Shown here: positions 24,311 to 38,279 of the stretch, one piece after another
Layout of the letters: each line of letters begins with the position of its first letter
How positions within the stretch are numbered: position 1 is the stretch's first letter
The notes under the pieces: generated by a model
Told to the model about the DNA's origin: nothing
Databases searched by the model: none
The model's input: the letters and a program-made list of their open reading frames with translations, nothing else
Translations under genes and position numbers: made by a program
Assembly: GCF_002288925.2 (NCBI RefSeq)
Contig: NW_022097996.1
Location: forward strand, 8,254,451 to 8,318,450
From: Delphinapterus leucas
Lineage: Eukaryota > Chordata > Mammalia > Artiodactyla > Monodontidae
Reading direction: 5' to 3'
DNA: 64,000 nucleotides

Positions 24311-27300
24311 GTTCAAAGCTATAACACAGACTATTCATGAAATGTCATAGCCTTTTATTGTGCTCTATCCTCTTAGTTGTGAATTGTCCTGGGAGCCCTT
24401 TTGCCTATTCACTAGAGTCAATATTATTGTTTGTCATTTGATGAATTATTCTAATTATTTTAACTGTACTTTTTTGACACATTGAATAAGACACTAGGAT
24501 TCTTGAACAACTCTTGGTTCCAAAGGTGCTTTATTTCTGTGGACTCATGTGATCAAATGGAAGGGAAGCGTCTCTGCAGACTTGAATCTTCCAGATAGAA
24601 GTATTGATCTCAATGCCATTGGGTTTAGAACAAAAGGTTTGTGCGTAGGGGGAAAAAGGAAACATTGGTTTGGCTTAGACTTCTTGAAGCTTTCAATGTT
24701 GATTTATGTCCAACTTTTGTTTTTTAATTTCAATCTCTTGGCATGGAATATGGTACCCACTGACTCCCTAGCATCCTCACCTGATTTGGCAGCTTTCAAC
24801 TTTTTGACTTCGCCGTTTTCTCTCGGTTGATTTTATGTGTTGTGCTGTTTGGTGGTAAAGTGCCCTGTGCCCAGCCCTTACATATTCTCCAAACCTTTGT
24901 GAAACCCTCTTCCATACCATGTGTTCAGAGGGATGGCGATCTGGAAACATTTGTAGTCTGCAAGCCAGCGATGCCCTAAAGACCCAAGTTCTTCAGAAGA
25001 ATCCTGACCAATTACAGTACAGGGCGAAGGGATCTTGAATAGAAATCGCAAGGTGGATTGTCTGCAATTGATTCCCTTTTTCTGTAATTTGAACAGAATG
25101 ACTTTCCTTTAACTAAGCAACTTAGGTCGTGAGCCCTAGATACTCTGTATGGTTCAGTTACCCTTGTTTTTCTGCATCTTTTGCCAAAATATGGAAGACA
25201 TTTCTCAACTTCAACGGGATAAAGGAAGGTCTACACGTTAAAGATCCTTTAAAATGTTACTTGAGTGAACATGTGTTTTTATCCCCCAGCTCCAGAGAGC
25301 TAGGGAAAAGTTGTAATCGAAGCGGGGGAGAATCATTTCTACATGTGCAGTGTTTTCCCTTAAAGTACTTACAATGACTACAAAAAAGAAAAATGCTTAC
25401 AATTCAATTTCATAGTATGTTCCATTTTCCTCCTGTTTTGTTTTCTTCTGAAGATCATAAAGAATTGCTTGTGTGTATTAAGAAGAGACATTTTCATTTG
25501 TATTTGGGGAGGTTTGCTTTTCTCCTTAACAATGCTGAACCGGCATTTAAACAACTCTGGCTAGGTTATACTTTGCCTGTTCTCAGCTATTTCTCTCTTT
25601 TAATAGTATAATGGTCTGTGTATCAGTCGAAATGCAGATAAAATATGTACTGAAGTTGGAACACACTGGTGTTGACCTGAAGGGGGAAAAATCTAATGAT
25701 AAATATATATTTATCTATCTATCTATATATATCTATATGTAGGTGAGTGGAAATATATGATATATTCGCACACCCACACACAAAACACACACATAGGCAC
25801 AATGACAGTATACTTCCAAAGTTGGTTTTTGGTTCTGAGGAATTTGCCACCTCACTGAGCTTTCCAAGATTCCCAAATTTCTTTTGAAATAATTGTTTAA
25901 GAAAGGTTTTGCTTTGTGTTTTAGGTACTAGAAAGCACAATTCTAATTATTCCCTGTTCTTTTGGGGACATAACTATTGTAGATTCAGAGGAGCCCGTTT
26001 TTAGGTGAGTTTCTATGGGATCCTTTCTTGTACCACCACCTTCCAGCCCACCCAATGCCAGAAGAAAGTTACCTACAGAGCCATCCATACCGTCTTATCT
26101 TTGCTCTGTCTTTCCACTCATCTCAGGTCCCCAGTTTTCCCACAGGGGAGGCCTTGTTTGCTGGAGACCCTTCTGAAGTTTGGATACTGGGCTGACTTCT
26201 CTCTCCATGTAGGTTCTGGGCATTTCCACACTTGGTGTCACCTTTCCTGGATGACCAGACCCGTTGTACCTCCAGATCTCTACAGGACACAGCTAACTAG
26301 GAGGTTCCAGGGTGAACAGAAGGAACTTCTTGCTGCAGCTGGGGTAGGTGTGTTTGTAGTCCTAAGCACCAGGTTTCGTCTGTTTCTTACAGAGGAAGGA
26401 TCCAAATGGACCAGACGCTATAGGTGAGGGCGTGATGCGACTTCTGATCCAGACCAGCCAGTTTTGTCCACATAGTGTCCCACTGCTGGCTCCCAAGCAA
26501 AGCTCCCTTGGTTGAGAGGGAATTCCCAACATGACAGAGCGAGCCTGGGAACAGGGGAAAGGGCACTGAGCTTCACCTCATTGTGAAAAGGTATTTTCTT
26601 CTCTGCCCTTCGTTTTCTGTCCAGAGACGTTGTGTCTGCGTGGCGGGTTGGTCTTTGGTCTTGACGTCGTTGTTGGGTCGTTGTGGGAAGTTTCTGTACT
26701 GCCGTGAGGATGCTGTCCATTTTCTTTCATTGTGACTAGTCTGGGTGTTTCTCCATCCCCGTGAAGGGAGAGGGCGCTGTCCTGGGATGTGATGGTTCTA
26801 GATGGAGAAGCTTGCAGCCCTGCTCACCGTTGTTCGTTGCTCCTGAACCTCCGGGGTAATCTCCAACTTGGAATCCACTTCTGACCCTTTGGCTGCTTCC
26901 TAGGTGGGCTGTTGTGAGACAAGGACAGCTTCTGTGCCTGAGATAGTTTGAAATCACTTTGAAATTCGAGGTGGGAAGTATATTTCAGTGGGATGTGGCA
27001 GGTGATTTAAGGATTTCTCTTGCCTTGAATTTGAAGTATGGTACAGCAGTGGTAGAGACTTGTTGACCTCGGACCACTGGGTCTGCCACGCACCGACGCT
27101 CCTTGCGAGGACAAGGTGGTGGATGATGAACGGATTTCACCTCACTGGAGCTTTCCTGCCAGACAGTATTCCCACTTCAAATTCAGTCAGTCACCTGGCT
27201 CTCAAATATTTCTTGAACACCTGCTATGCCAAGTGCAGGGCTAGGGCAGAAGGGGCTCCAAAGAGAAAACAAACCTCAAGGAATTAAATATGAGAGGGAA

Positions 27301-28889
27301 GAATGTGCATAAATAAGTATAATACAGTGAAAAACAGAGCTCTAAGAGAGTGCACGGTGCTAGGGGCACCTAAAATGGGAAGCAAGGTTTCCAAGTAGCG
27401 ATATAAGAGGAGACTTTAAAAAGACTGGTATTTGAGTTGGGTTTTGGAGGCTCCATAGGATGCCTGAAGATGGGTGAGTTGAGTTGACTGTGCCTACAGT
27501 CATGTGACATCATTCATTCATTTGAGATGTTGCCTGCCTTCTGATGAGAAAGCAAGACCATTTCCAGCAATGTCACCGTCTGTTAACATTCACCCAGCCT
27601 CATTGAAAGAATAGTCCTTCAAGCTGCAACCAGTTTCTCTGCAGTTGGTAATGTGATTCAGAGAATGGCTTTCCCTTGTCGCTAAACCCTCTCCCTCCTC
27701 GAAGGCTTCACGGAGCTCCCAGAGCCGGGCTTGTGGGTGCTCATGTGTGTTCACGTGCACATCTTGGCTCAAAGTTTAGTTCCCTGCAGATCTGGTCTGT
27801 TTAAAACCCATTCCTCTGGTCCACCCAGTGCGGTGGAAGCCAGAGGAATGAGGTCTTCAAGTGGTGGTGATGTGCATATCTCCGCAGGTGAGGGCGAATC
27901 AGGGGATTGGAAGGTGTCCGTTGACCATTCCAGGTTTGAATTAAGGCCAAAGGGGAGGAAGGCTTGAATGATGAATGGGATTTCTTAAAGCCCAAAGCTG
28001 CCCATGAGACACAGAAGAGCCCAGTCTCTGTTTCTTAATGAGGTTTCAGTTCAATCCTGCTCAGGCCAACCTTCCAGAATATTTGAGACCACTGCAGCCT
28101 CCCAGAGGGACTCAGGCCTGCAGACCTCAGCCAGCTCTGGGTGCTCCCTGTAGCAGCTGGTCACTATGGGCACAGCATATCCCAAGGGGGTCTGCGTCTT
28201 TGGGATCTGGGGAAGGGCCCAGTTTCTTCTATAATTAATGTGGTGGTTCTGGGCCTTTCCAGATACCACGAAAAGAGTATCGATGAAAAGGAGGCCAAGA
28301 AAAATTGGGGTTTGTCTGACCCTTTCCCCAGTGGCGCCCAGTTCCTTCAGCCTTACACACAGATTACCCCACAGTTTCTTCGGCTTAATTTCATGTTCTG
28401 AGAGTAAATAACAAAAGACATTCAGACACTGGATGAGAGATGCAAGGCACAAAGAAGCAGGGCAAGCGTGAGACCCTACCCACCGATGGGTCCCTTCCTG
28501 GAATTCACGTTTCCTATTCGGAGTGGCCTGGCCTTTGGTACAGACCTCAGATCCTCAGCATGTCTAAGTGGACATGCTGGGGTGGCTGTTCCGAACATTA
28601 GACCCTGTTAATAGAATACATGGGCTTGGCCCTCTAATTGGAATCCCCTAATTTCCTTGGTCTGGTTCATTATAGTCATTCCCTCTTTAACCTCCATAAA
28701 ATAAGTCTTTGTTGCCAATCCATGGCCTGGACTCTTTCTAGAATGAGAGGGATGATGACCCCCTGCATCCCTGAGGCTGACAGACTAAACGTATCAGCCT
28801 AGCATCCATCCACAAAAGGTGGGCTGCTACTTTGCACAAGTTATTTTTAAAGAATGAGTTACTAGTGACCTTATAATCTGTGGGAACCT

Positions 28890-28990
28890 AATGTAGGGCT
28901 TTATTTTACAGAGGAGGAAAGAGACATAGGGGTTTGAATGATTTGCCCAACTTCCCTTGATTAATGAAAGACAAACCACGATGTGGGCTC
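28890..28990 (+). mobile_element. MIR SINE fragment
   Basis: Forward MIR core with 'attttacagaggaggaaa', 'gaatgatttgcccaac' and 'gtgggctcaggtgtc'. Moderately diverged. Confidence 0.7.
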
Positions 28991-30296
28991 AGGTGTCTTG
29001 ATTGAAAAGGTGCACACCCCTTACTTAAACTGGTGGGGTCATCTTACCTTTCTTTCCTTCTTGCTGCCTAATGGAACTCTGAGGGTCCACCCTAGAGTGA
29101 GACATTTATCTAAGCCTGTAACAACCCAAATGGCTTGACTTGTGTATAAACAACTCCTACTGAAATGGGCGAAGAGTAGGGCCCCTGCTACTCTATCAGG
29201 CTACAAGGCCCCTGATACTCAAGGTATCAGCTTGAGTCGACATATGGGAAAGAAACCCTTTCCCTGATTTCCAGTGGTGCTCTGGAAAAAAAAAAAGGGG
29301 GGGCCTAAACAACATATTTTTAAGTCAATCGGTGTTCCTCTGATTTCTCCCGAGGGGCTTTTTGATCAGGATCCACCCGTGTTGTAGAGAGGAAATCAGG
29401 GCTTTGAGTGTCACCATTATCTTTCGGAGCCCAAGCTGCTAAAAAAAAAATAAAACAAAACAAAACAAAAAATGCAGACCGCAAAGCTCTGCCTTCAACA
29501 AGAGCTCCTGCCTCCAGAAGGACTGCCCCACAGACCCGGGACAACCCTGGCTCTAACTCTGCTTCAGGAAGCTTGTGAAGACCTGGCTTGGCCTCACCCC
29601 AGCTGTCAAAGCTGCAGCAATCTTTCCTGATGTGAAGGAGAGCCCCTTCTTTGAGAACCAAGGGCTCAGGACTCTTGACTCACGGCCAGTCTGTTCATTC
29701 TCTTCATAATTTAGTCTCCTTATTTACTCACTCACCTTTCAACCAGAAAGTATACCAGGTGTTGGATTAGGCCCTGTCCTCAGGTAATTCACAGTCTGGG
29801 CGGGGAACTAAAACCTGTGCATCGAGGGCTGAAGGGTAAGCCTGAACGTGATGAGTCCAGATACAGCTCTCTGAGCTCTAATGGGGAGGAGATGACACGG
29901 GTGTTGTCAGCTCTTTGCCTCCACCTGTCTTTCTGAAAGACTGCTGAGCTTTCCTCGTGGGTGGCACACTTTGGATTTAAGACCTTAACACAATGTGTCC
30001 CCTACTCTTCCTCTCCTTTCCCTAAAAGTAACCCCCAGTGTGCACCAATATATTGGTTCCCTTGACCACCATTTTTAGCAGATACCTCTTGTAAGATCAC
30101 CAGGAACCCTGCTCAAAAGCAATGCTGTCTTGGGAAAAATGGCTCGACCAGAAAGAAGAGACAGAGAGAGGAGAGTAATGAGAAGATTCCCCTTACCCGA
30201 AGATAGATTGCTCTAGAAAGAAAACAGGTTGCTTCATCCATAATCACGTTAGCCTTGACCTGGAGCTTTAAAAGGGATGTAGATCAGGAAAGGATT

Positions 30297-30673
30297 CTGT
30301 CTTAGTTTGGGCTTCTATAATAAAATAACATAGACTGGGGTTGGGGGGTTGCTTAAACAACAAACATTTATTTCTCACCGTTCTGGGGGCTGGAAAGTCC
30401 GAGATCAAGGTGTCATAGGTCTGGTGTCCGGTGAGAGGTCTCTTCCTAGTTTGCAGATGGCTGCCTTCTTGCTGTGTCCTCACGTGGCAGAAAGAGAGAG
30501 CTCTGGTCTCTTCCTCCTCTTATAAGGGCACTAATCTCATCATGGAGGCTCTACCCTCATGACCTCATCTAAACCAAATGATCTCTCAAGGACTCCACCT
30601 CCAAATGCCATCACATTAAGAATTAGGGCTTCAACGTATGGAATTTGGGCAGGGACACAAGCATTCAGTCCAG
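30297..30673 (+). mobile_element. Old interspersed repeat, family not named
   Basis: It begins with a 'cttagtttgggcttctataataaaata' type phrase, includes 'catttatttctcaccgttctggggg' and 'tgctgtgtcctcacgtggc', and ends 'gacacaagcattcagtcca'. I recognise this as a widely dispersed mammalian repeat about 370 bases long, but I cannot assign a subfamily without a library search. Confidence 0.7.
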
Positions 30674-33600
30674 GAGACCTCTTTACTGCCTTGCCTCTAG
30701 GAGATGTGAAACTCAACATTCCTACCCCATTCTAGCTATTGTTCTTAGCCATCATTTCTTCATGTCCACGAACACATACCTCCATCCTGAGTTTATGGGC
30801 TTACAAAGTGTAGGTTCTGCAATATGCTATGAACGTGTACATGGGTTACAGAGAACAAGAGAGAAGGCTATTCCCTTAGGAAGAGCCACGAGAGAAACGA
30901 GGCGCAATCGCATGACTGTATCAGTCAGCTAACCTTCTAAGGTTCCCTGTGAAATACGAAGCCCTGGGCTGGTCCGCACAAAACACTCACGATGCCCCTT
31001 TAGGCCAACGAAGAATTGTCATTAATTCCTCTTAAGAATGATCCTTTTGGGGGCACTGTTCTGTTCTCATGGTGAATGCTGAGATATGTCTTGAGGTCAA
31101 GACATATAATGATAATGAGGTCTGCATTATCAAAAGAGTTTTTGAAGTCGAGACATATCACACTTATTGCATCCATCACTAACCAGGTGCCCATCTCTAA
31201 AATATTACATATTAATCTCCAAGTAAGTTCATTTTAAAGCTACAGATTATTCAATAGGTGGTGGGGTTTTTTTTTTTTAAAGTCCTCGATGTTTAACAGT
31301 GATGAGAAATAGTGCACTTTTAAAAGTTATTGTTAATTCCTTAATCTCCTAGTTCAGTTCAGCCAACTGGACCACTATAAGCCTATCAGTAGTTTATCCA
31401 GTTGCTCTAAGCATGGCTGGATGAGAGCAGGGTAGAAGGACTTCTGTGGTAGAAACACAGATTGTTTAGGAAGCTGTGCTATTACATCACAGGGCCAAGG
31501 AGAGCTGCGCTCCAGCCCCATCTCCCCTCCAAGCAGGGTCCCGCTTCCCTGCAATCCATATGCAGAAGCAGGGCCACTGGAGTCACCACCAACCCACTGA
31601 ATCAGCTCAAGGACAGTTTCTCCTCTGCCAAATGAAGACGACACTCCCTAAGGTCCCTTCCCATCCTAAAATTCTGTTATCAATACACCCACTCACTCAA
31701 CAAATGTCTGTGAAGCTCTTAATTGTCTCTAGACTGTGAACTAAAATACCCCAGGGGAAAAAAGGTAGCTTTTCCTTTTAAACTCATCCTCATGTTTATA
31801 AGAACCTAGGAGATCTTCCTTAAATGGAATGTAAACATCTCCGAAATCAATTCAACTATATTTCTCTTGCTTTAAAAGAAAAGATGAAACCAACTTCTCA
31901 CCGTCTTAATAAACATACTCAAAATATGTATCTTGAAGGTTAAAAAACATTTTGTTTCGCTCAATCCCTCTTCTGTTGTTGTCAAACAGTTTAAGTGTAT
32001 TGGGGTAACGACCAGAGCATCCGCTCATCATGAGAGGAGAATCAGCCGTATTGGAGGTGTAGAGATTACTGACCACCCCACTTCCCCCAGCATTGTCCCA
32101 GGGATGATGGTACCTATGCTCTGCAACACCACTCCTGGAAATCTCTTTCAGCCAGGGCAGCTCCACAATTAATGGTAAATAGTACGAAATAGTCCCAGGA
32201 ACCCAAAACGGGGCGTCACAGCCCAGTTCTGTACATTTTCACCGGGCTTCGTGTTTGCCTGGGGACAGCAGTAGGAACTCAGCACAGAGGAATCTTGGAG
32301 CATTTCTTTCGCCTTCAAGCCACACTACATATCATTTCATTCCCTAACTTCATCCTGTCCCTTCGCTTGTGTAAATACACCTGTGATCACGAATCCTCAA
32401 ATGATATTTCAGTGGCCAGCTGCCAGATTAGAAACACACCACTTGGAGAGAGCGGATCTAGCCGGGCAGAGCTTCTGGGATTTAGCTCAGGAAGAACGCA
32501 GGCGTTTGCTGAGGCCATTCGGGCAAAGCAGCTTGCACCTTTGAAAAGTCCTCCACTGGAGGGGAGACCCATGGTCAGCGGTCCCTGTAGACCGCAGCTG
32601 GCTTGGAGGTAACCAGCCCCTTAGTGGCACCCAGAGCTGTGAGCAGAGGGCTTGTTTGGAGTCCCACCACCTCTGTACACCAGAGGACCAGGCTGTGGGC
32701 TGTATTTCGAGTCAGAGCTGGGGGACGAGCACAGAGAATGTTTCTAGAGCAACTGCTTTGCTAGAACAGGTCGGGTTGGGTAGTGAACTCTGGGTAGGCT
32801 GGGTAAGAAATGGGATCGGGGAGCCTAGGAAGGCGCAGGGTCTCTTATGGCCAAAGGGATAAGGATGCGTGAGCATCTCATGCTAAAAACGATGGACACA
32901 CACACAGGGTCTGCCTGATTCCACAACCCCTAGGGTCAGAACAAGCCAGGGAGGTGTGCTGGGGGAAGCCTCGTGCTTCGGCTGAGCATGGCAGTCCACT
33001 TCCCCGCTGGGCAGCAGAGCCAGAGCCGTGTGGAGGCGCTGGGCCTGCAGGGTCTGGCGGAGCTTTCTTTTCTTGAGGAACGTAGCAAAATGTGCAGAGC
33101 AAGCCCAGATTTCCTCCAGTGACCAGATCACAACCAAACAGTTGAGTGCAGCACCTCACACTCTATTTCAAAGGTAGAGGACGGAGGAATGTGTGCTTCT
33201 TCTCTTTCTCGGGGATGTGGGTGTGAGTAAAGGGGTCGCTCACCTACGCAGGTCACTCGTGTGAGGCAGGTAGATTCCGCCACCCAGGCCACATCCCAGG
33301 GGGATGGGAGACTGGGCTGCCCACCCTTTATGCAGGACTGGCGGATCCCAGGCCCTGAGTGACAGCCTTGGCTGTCGAAAACTGTCCCCTTTTAATTTCA
33401 ACAAACCTGGGAAGAGTTTGCCCCACTGAGTTAGGAAGAATTCAGAGCGAGTTCTGCGTGGGTCTGGGCTTGAGGATGAGGCTCGAGACGGGCTGGGAGG
33501 AACGGGGGCTCTGCGTGGCCCCCGCAGGCTTCTGGCTTGGTGTCTGTGCCCACGGCTGCCAACATCCGCCCGCTCCCCTTGGAACGGAGACAAGGGCTCT

Positions 33601-34099
33601 TTGAGGCTTTCCAGGGTGTCTTGCATCTTCTGACCCAGGCCGACTGTTGGTTCTAGAGTGGAAGAGCATGATTCCTCACTACCCTTCCTTCTTCTCCTGT
33701 CCCACGGCATGAACGTGAAGGCTGTCGCCTTGTCACTTCACTTAGCCAGTGGCCCTCTTTGGGCCACTTGCCCACCTCCCAAAGGCAGGCTCTGGGGCAA
33801 CGGTGGCTCTTCCTCTGAGATATGATTTGCGGTTCTTGACTCCTTCCTCTGCATCCTTTCCAGAACTGGCTCTGATAGTGGCCTTGACAAGGGCCGTCCT
33901 TTTGCCAGACGAAGGCTCCTCAGTCCCTGCCCACCCCGGCCCCCCAGCCCTTCTTAGCAGTTCCGTTGTCCTTTCCTGGGGGGCAATTCTTGATGGCACA
34001 AGGCCGTGACCTCCATCACGGTTTCCTTTGACCCTGTGAGGTGGTGCTGCTTCCTTTCCCAGCAGCCTGGGATGGGGAGTGTGGAGCGGGACTGAAGCA

Positions 34100-36000
34100 C
34101 AAAGTAGCATTGCCCAAGGAGGCTCATGCTGAAACAATTCTTTTTATTTTTAAGTACAATGGGAAAGCTCAGTGACGCGGGAAACTCCCTTCAGATGCTC
34201 TGCCCTTCAGCCCCAGATTTCCAGTCCTTTTCTTGTTGGAATTTTAATACCATCCGTTTCTTTTTCTTTTTTTCAACGGAGGAAGAAACTCACGCTAATG
34301 AGTTGCACAAAGGACACCATCTTTTGTTACAATTCGAAGGGGTGAAAGCCCTGGTGAACTGTGTTTCTGTTGAGACATCCATTTCTTGTGCTGGGTTGAT
34401 TTCAGATTGGTGCATCCTCACTTATCAGGGACCTCTGATTCCAGCAGAGCAAAATCAGCTACGTACTCTAGTTACTGTAAGAAGACACATAACTTTTACT
34501 GTAATTTGAAAAACCTTGCACTGTAATGGTTTAAAAACAAACAGACACACAAAAAGCAAATCTTATCGAAACTGATTTTGTATTTTTGATTACATCTGAA
34601 TTTTCACATTTTTGTATCTAACCGTGACCATGGTAGTGCTTCCATAGCTTGTGTTCAAGGTCTTGTTTCTTTCCAGGTTGAATTCTTAGGATCGTGTTGA
34701 CGCCAAATGTTTCAGGGGCAGGACTGGGGCCTGGCTAGCAGGCCTGTCAGTGGGTTGTGTGCTCCCTCCTCCAGATCACCAGCTGGCACGGGGAGCTTGG
34801 GGACCCAGTGAGCCGACGTCGCATTCCACTGCGTGAATTCCCACAGACAGCTCATATCTCCAACTAATCTAAGGCCAATGGTTTTGGCCAAACCTTTGCC
34901 AAGGACTCTCGAAACTCAGCTGCCCCGACCCCTGCACTACCCAGCTTCTTGGGTAAGGGAGGACATTTTTAAAACAAAACTTGTGAAATTAATTTGTGAT
35001 TATGGTTTGTTTTTTTTTTTCTTCTCGCTGGAAACATGCTGGGAAACAGACAGCATGATGTTAATCGCTCTTTCTGCTTTTCCAAACCAATACACCTGTT
35101 GTGCACTTTTGCTTCTTAGTGAAGAAAATTCTAGACACAGACCTAACTATGAACTCTCTTCCTCCTGTACTTCTGATTAGCAATTCTCCCTATGTATTCC
35201 TAACTTGTTGAAGTGTTTTCCTTCTTAGCATTGCTTCTCATATTTTTACTTTATTTTTTTTTTACTGAACAGCAACAAACCCACCAAGGAACAAATAATC
35301 TCTTTCTCTTTTTCTCTCTTTCTCTCTCTGATGTGTAATGTTGTGTTGTCCAGATTCTGTATAAAAATATGTATATGATGTATCTGATACTTGGCAGCCA
35401 CTGGCTGTTACTTTAACCAATATAATTAACAAAAAAAATGCATATTGTTGGTGTTTGATTTTTTTACAAAAAAAAAAAACAACCTAGTTAAGATGTCTGT
35501 GTATTTTTGCATGGTTAAAATGTACTTAGTGCATTGAGAAATGTCGTGGAGGTACTCAGTGAAAAGGCCGGTTTACTTTTTTGATTCTAACGGTGATTGG
35601 TTGTTGACCAGACTATTCCCTATGATGTCCGTCTTTAATTTAGCATAATTCTATTTACAACTTGTTTTATGACTCGAGATTCAGCATAGTGTATCTATCT
35701 ATCTCTATTGTATTTACTGTTCCTTAAAACCAGGTGGTGGAAGTTCACGTCGTCTGGCACAGATGTCTCCATTGCTGATTTCTGATGAGTTGTGTTCCAT
35801 TTAATTTGCTGTACAGTCCAGATCTGAAGCACCCCCAGCCCAACAGACAAAGGCTGTCATCTCTCCTTCCAGAGGTCTGTTCCTCTGAGCAGTACTGTGG
35901 TTTTCCCTCGCCATGGAACATCTATTTTTGTTTCCAAACCAAGTTATGTAAAGGAAGAGAAAAGGACAGGGAGTTAAGCAGAAATCTACAAATTATTTAT
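34100..36000 (+). ncRNA. UTR-like AT-rich unique island, possible unannotated transcript end
   Basis: Nearly 2 kb of unique AT-rich sequence with T-rich runs, phrases such as TGTATAAAAATATGTATATG near 35360, oligo(A) tracts near 35430 and 35467, and no recognised repeat. The texture resembles the 3' UTR of a brain gene or a lncRNA exon. There is no splice signal or coding frame that decides this, so the strand is a guess from texture only. Confidence 0.2.
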
Positions 36001-36092
36001 ATTTTATACATAAGAGAACATATATTATAGATAAATAGACAGGTAGACAGACTTTAAATGCGAATGAAGCAGAAAGGCAATGGAAGATGTCA

Positions 36093-36140
36093 AAAGAGAG
36101 AGAGAGAGAGAGAGAGAGAATGAGAGAGGCAGAGAGAGAG
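36093..36140. repeat. (GA)n microsatellite
   Basis: A run of about 13 GA units to 36119, then an interrupted GAGAGAGGCAGAGAGAGAG continuation. Confidence 0.92.
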
Positions 36141-36169
36141 GGGCCCTGGGTTCTCCTGCCAGGTGTGTC

Positions 36170-36255
36170 ACTAGATCAGTATGAGAGCTGCAGAAAAACT
36201 GTTTGTCCTTGCTGTGCCTCAGTTTCCCCAGATGTAAGATGAGGAAGGGCAGTGT
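36170..36255 (-). mobile_element. MIR SINE fragment
   Basis: Reverse-oriented MIR core 'tgtgcctcagtttcccca' and 'tgtaagatgagga'. Short and diverged. Confidence 0.65.
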
Positions 36256-37104
36256 TTGGGGTGGGACGAGGGGAGGCAACTACAGTTTCCTGAATCTTCA
36301 GTGCACTTAGAGCAAGAGTGGTCTTTACCTAAGAGATGTGACTGCCGTGTGTCTGGAGACCGTGCTGGTAGCATCCTCTCTCCTCCTCAGGACATCTAGG
36401 CCTGTTCAGGGGAAAGACGTGTCTTAAAAGGCACGAGCCACCCTGGTTTGGCACTACCCTGGCTTCCGAAGTCTTCTCTTCTGTGAGGTGGCTCCTGCCC
36501 AGCTTGGAAGGAGGTGGGATTGGTAGGCAATATCTCTGGTGAATGGAATTGACTTTCTGTCCCCTGGAATCCTATCTTTTCTCTAATCGAGTCAAAATCA
36601 CAGGCTTGCTTTTCCCCGAGCACACAAGGAGATTGCTGCTCTATTTTTTCCCACCAAAAACTGATAGACTCTCCCTACCCTGACTGCTAGGAAACAACAT
36701 GCACAGTTGGTATTAGAAGCACCTGTATTTCCAGCATTTGTGGTTTTGCAGACGTTGGTCTTTTGGCAGAAAAATTCAACTGTCTCCAAATGGGCCTTTC
36801 CTTCCACCTCAGATCTAGAGACACAGCCAGTTCTCTGAGGTCTTCAGGCTTCTTGGCTTTGCAGTGAAACATCAGTCCTGACAGGCAACCAGGTGGAAAC
36901 AAGCGCTTACTGCTGTTTTCACTCTTCCGAGTGGAGACCTCAGAGGTCAGTCGCTTGTCATGCGCACTTCATCTTGTTGGGACGTACGTGACCGTGAGCA
37001 CCGAGCCCATTACTGACCATTGCCATGGACATCTTTCAGGATATACTGACATTTTCATTAGGTTGAGTAGCACTTGCTACACTCCCTCAGAGTCAAGGTT
37101 GACC

Positions 37105-37195
37105 GCATAGTGGCAAGATGAGGAAACTCCAGTCCAGAGAGAGGAAGTAATTTTCCCAAAGGAACACATTTAGAAATTTACATCAGATCCCCACG
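37105..37195 (+). mobile_element. MIR SINE fragment
   Basis: Forward MIR core: 'gatgaggaaactccagtcc', 'gaagtaattttcccaaagg', 'catcagatcc'. Short; ends approximate. Confidence 0.65.
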
Positions 37196-38278
37196 GCAAT
37201 GCTCGTTTGTCCCTCTCCTGACTTACAAGCGGTAGCTCAGAGACCTTCTTTTAATTTGTGAAATTCAGATATTTCCCAAACCGTCATGTTTTATATAAGT
37301 TTCTGGGGAAGAAATGCATCTATTTTCTCAGTTACTGTGGGCAACGTGAACACACACATAGACACACGCCCTCTCCAAACCCAGCTCCCTGTAAACCAAG
37401 TTAAGAAGCTTAGGGTATTGAATAAGAAATGAGCTGATATCTTATTTAACCTATATTTTGAGGGACAAGGAAGAACAATTGAGAGTAAGAAATAGCAGAA
37501 TTGAAATCTATAACTTACTAAGTCTCTTGCCAGAACAGATTTTTCTAAATAATCGGAGGGGTCTGTCCATCCACCCAGGCACCCCATCTCTCCTTCAGCC
37601 ATTACAACTTTCCTGGACATCTTCCATGCCCAAGGCATGTCATCTCTCTACGAGAACATTCCACAGTTTCTTTTAGCTGTTTCGGGAAGCCCACACATTT
37701 AAAATCCAGGCTCATGTTCATAATTCTTACTATAAATTCCTTCTGTTTTTTGGTTTTTTTTTTCAATCTCACCTCTCTCTGCTAACTTTCATCTCAGCTG
37801 AGCCACCAGAACCCAAAGCGTGGTTTCCTTGTGCAGAATGATGGACCCGGAACTTTCCTGGGTGTTATTCTTCTAAAATTGGTGCAGGTCTTCTGACCTC
37901 ACCTTCTCCCTGTTGGGAACTTGGGACTGCCTGGCTTTTATGGCCTGATTTCCTTTGGGAATACACCCTTTGAGGTGTGTCCTCATAAGCTTACAAGGAT
38001 GTATCTAGAACATTTTTAATTTTCAAACTAAAGTCTACAACTTGCTACCGAGGCCCCTTGGTTCCCTACCCGTGTCATCACTGTGAGAAGAGCCCTGTCT
38101 CCTGTCTCCCTTTCCAAAGCCTCCAGTTCTTAAAAGTCTTTTTCTTATTAAATGGATTAATGTCTTTGATTCCAATTAGATTACAGTGCTCTTTCTCTAA
38201 AGAGATCGAGTAACCTGGGTTGAAGATTTTTAAAGGGATTTATTCCCTTCAATGGCTGCCATACCAGCCCTTAACACC

Positions 38279-38279
<1 letters not shown>

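Larger units (their letters stand above)
23934..25960. other. AT-rich UTR-like island with poly(A) signals on both strands
   Basis: Unique, AT-rich and free of recognised repeats apart from short TA arrays, with T-rich runs and hexamers typical of vertebrate 3' UTRs. AATAAA occurs on the + strand at 24305-24310 and on the - strand at 23962-23967. No coding frame was recognised. It could be a distal XKR6 3' UTR end or a separate noncoding transcript. Confidence 0.35.
19911..30296. other. Intergenic sequence, no young retrotransposons seen
   Basis: There is no credible coding gene. The stretch contains a MIR near 20.7 kb, a CA/CG array at 21.9 kb, a TA array at 23.9 kb, an AT-rich UTR-like island at 23.9-25.9 kb, old dispersed-repeat phrases near 22.74 and 27.20 kb, and a MIR near 28.9 kb. 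The longest open frame (22208-23044, 278 codons) has no domain and is overlapped by equally long frames on the other strand. Confidence 0.65.
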
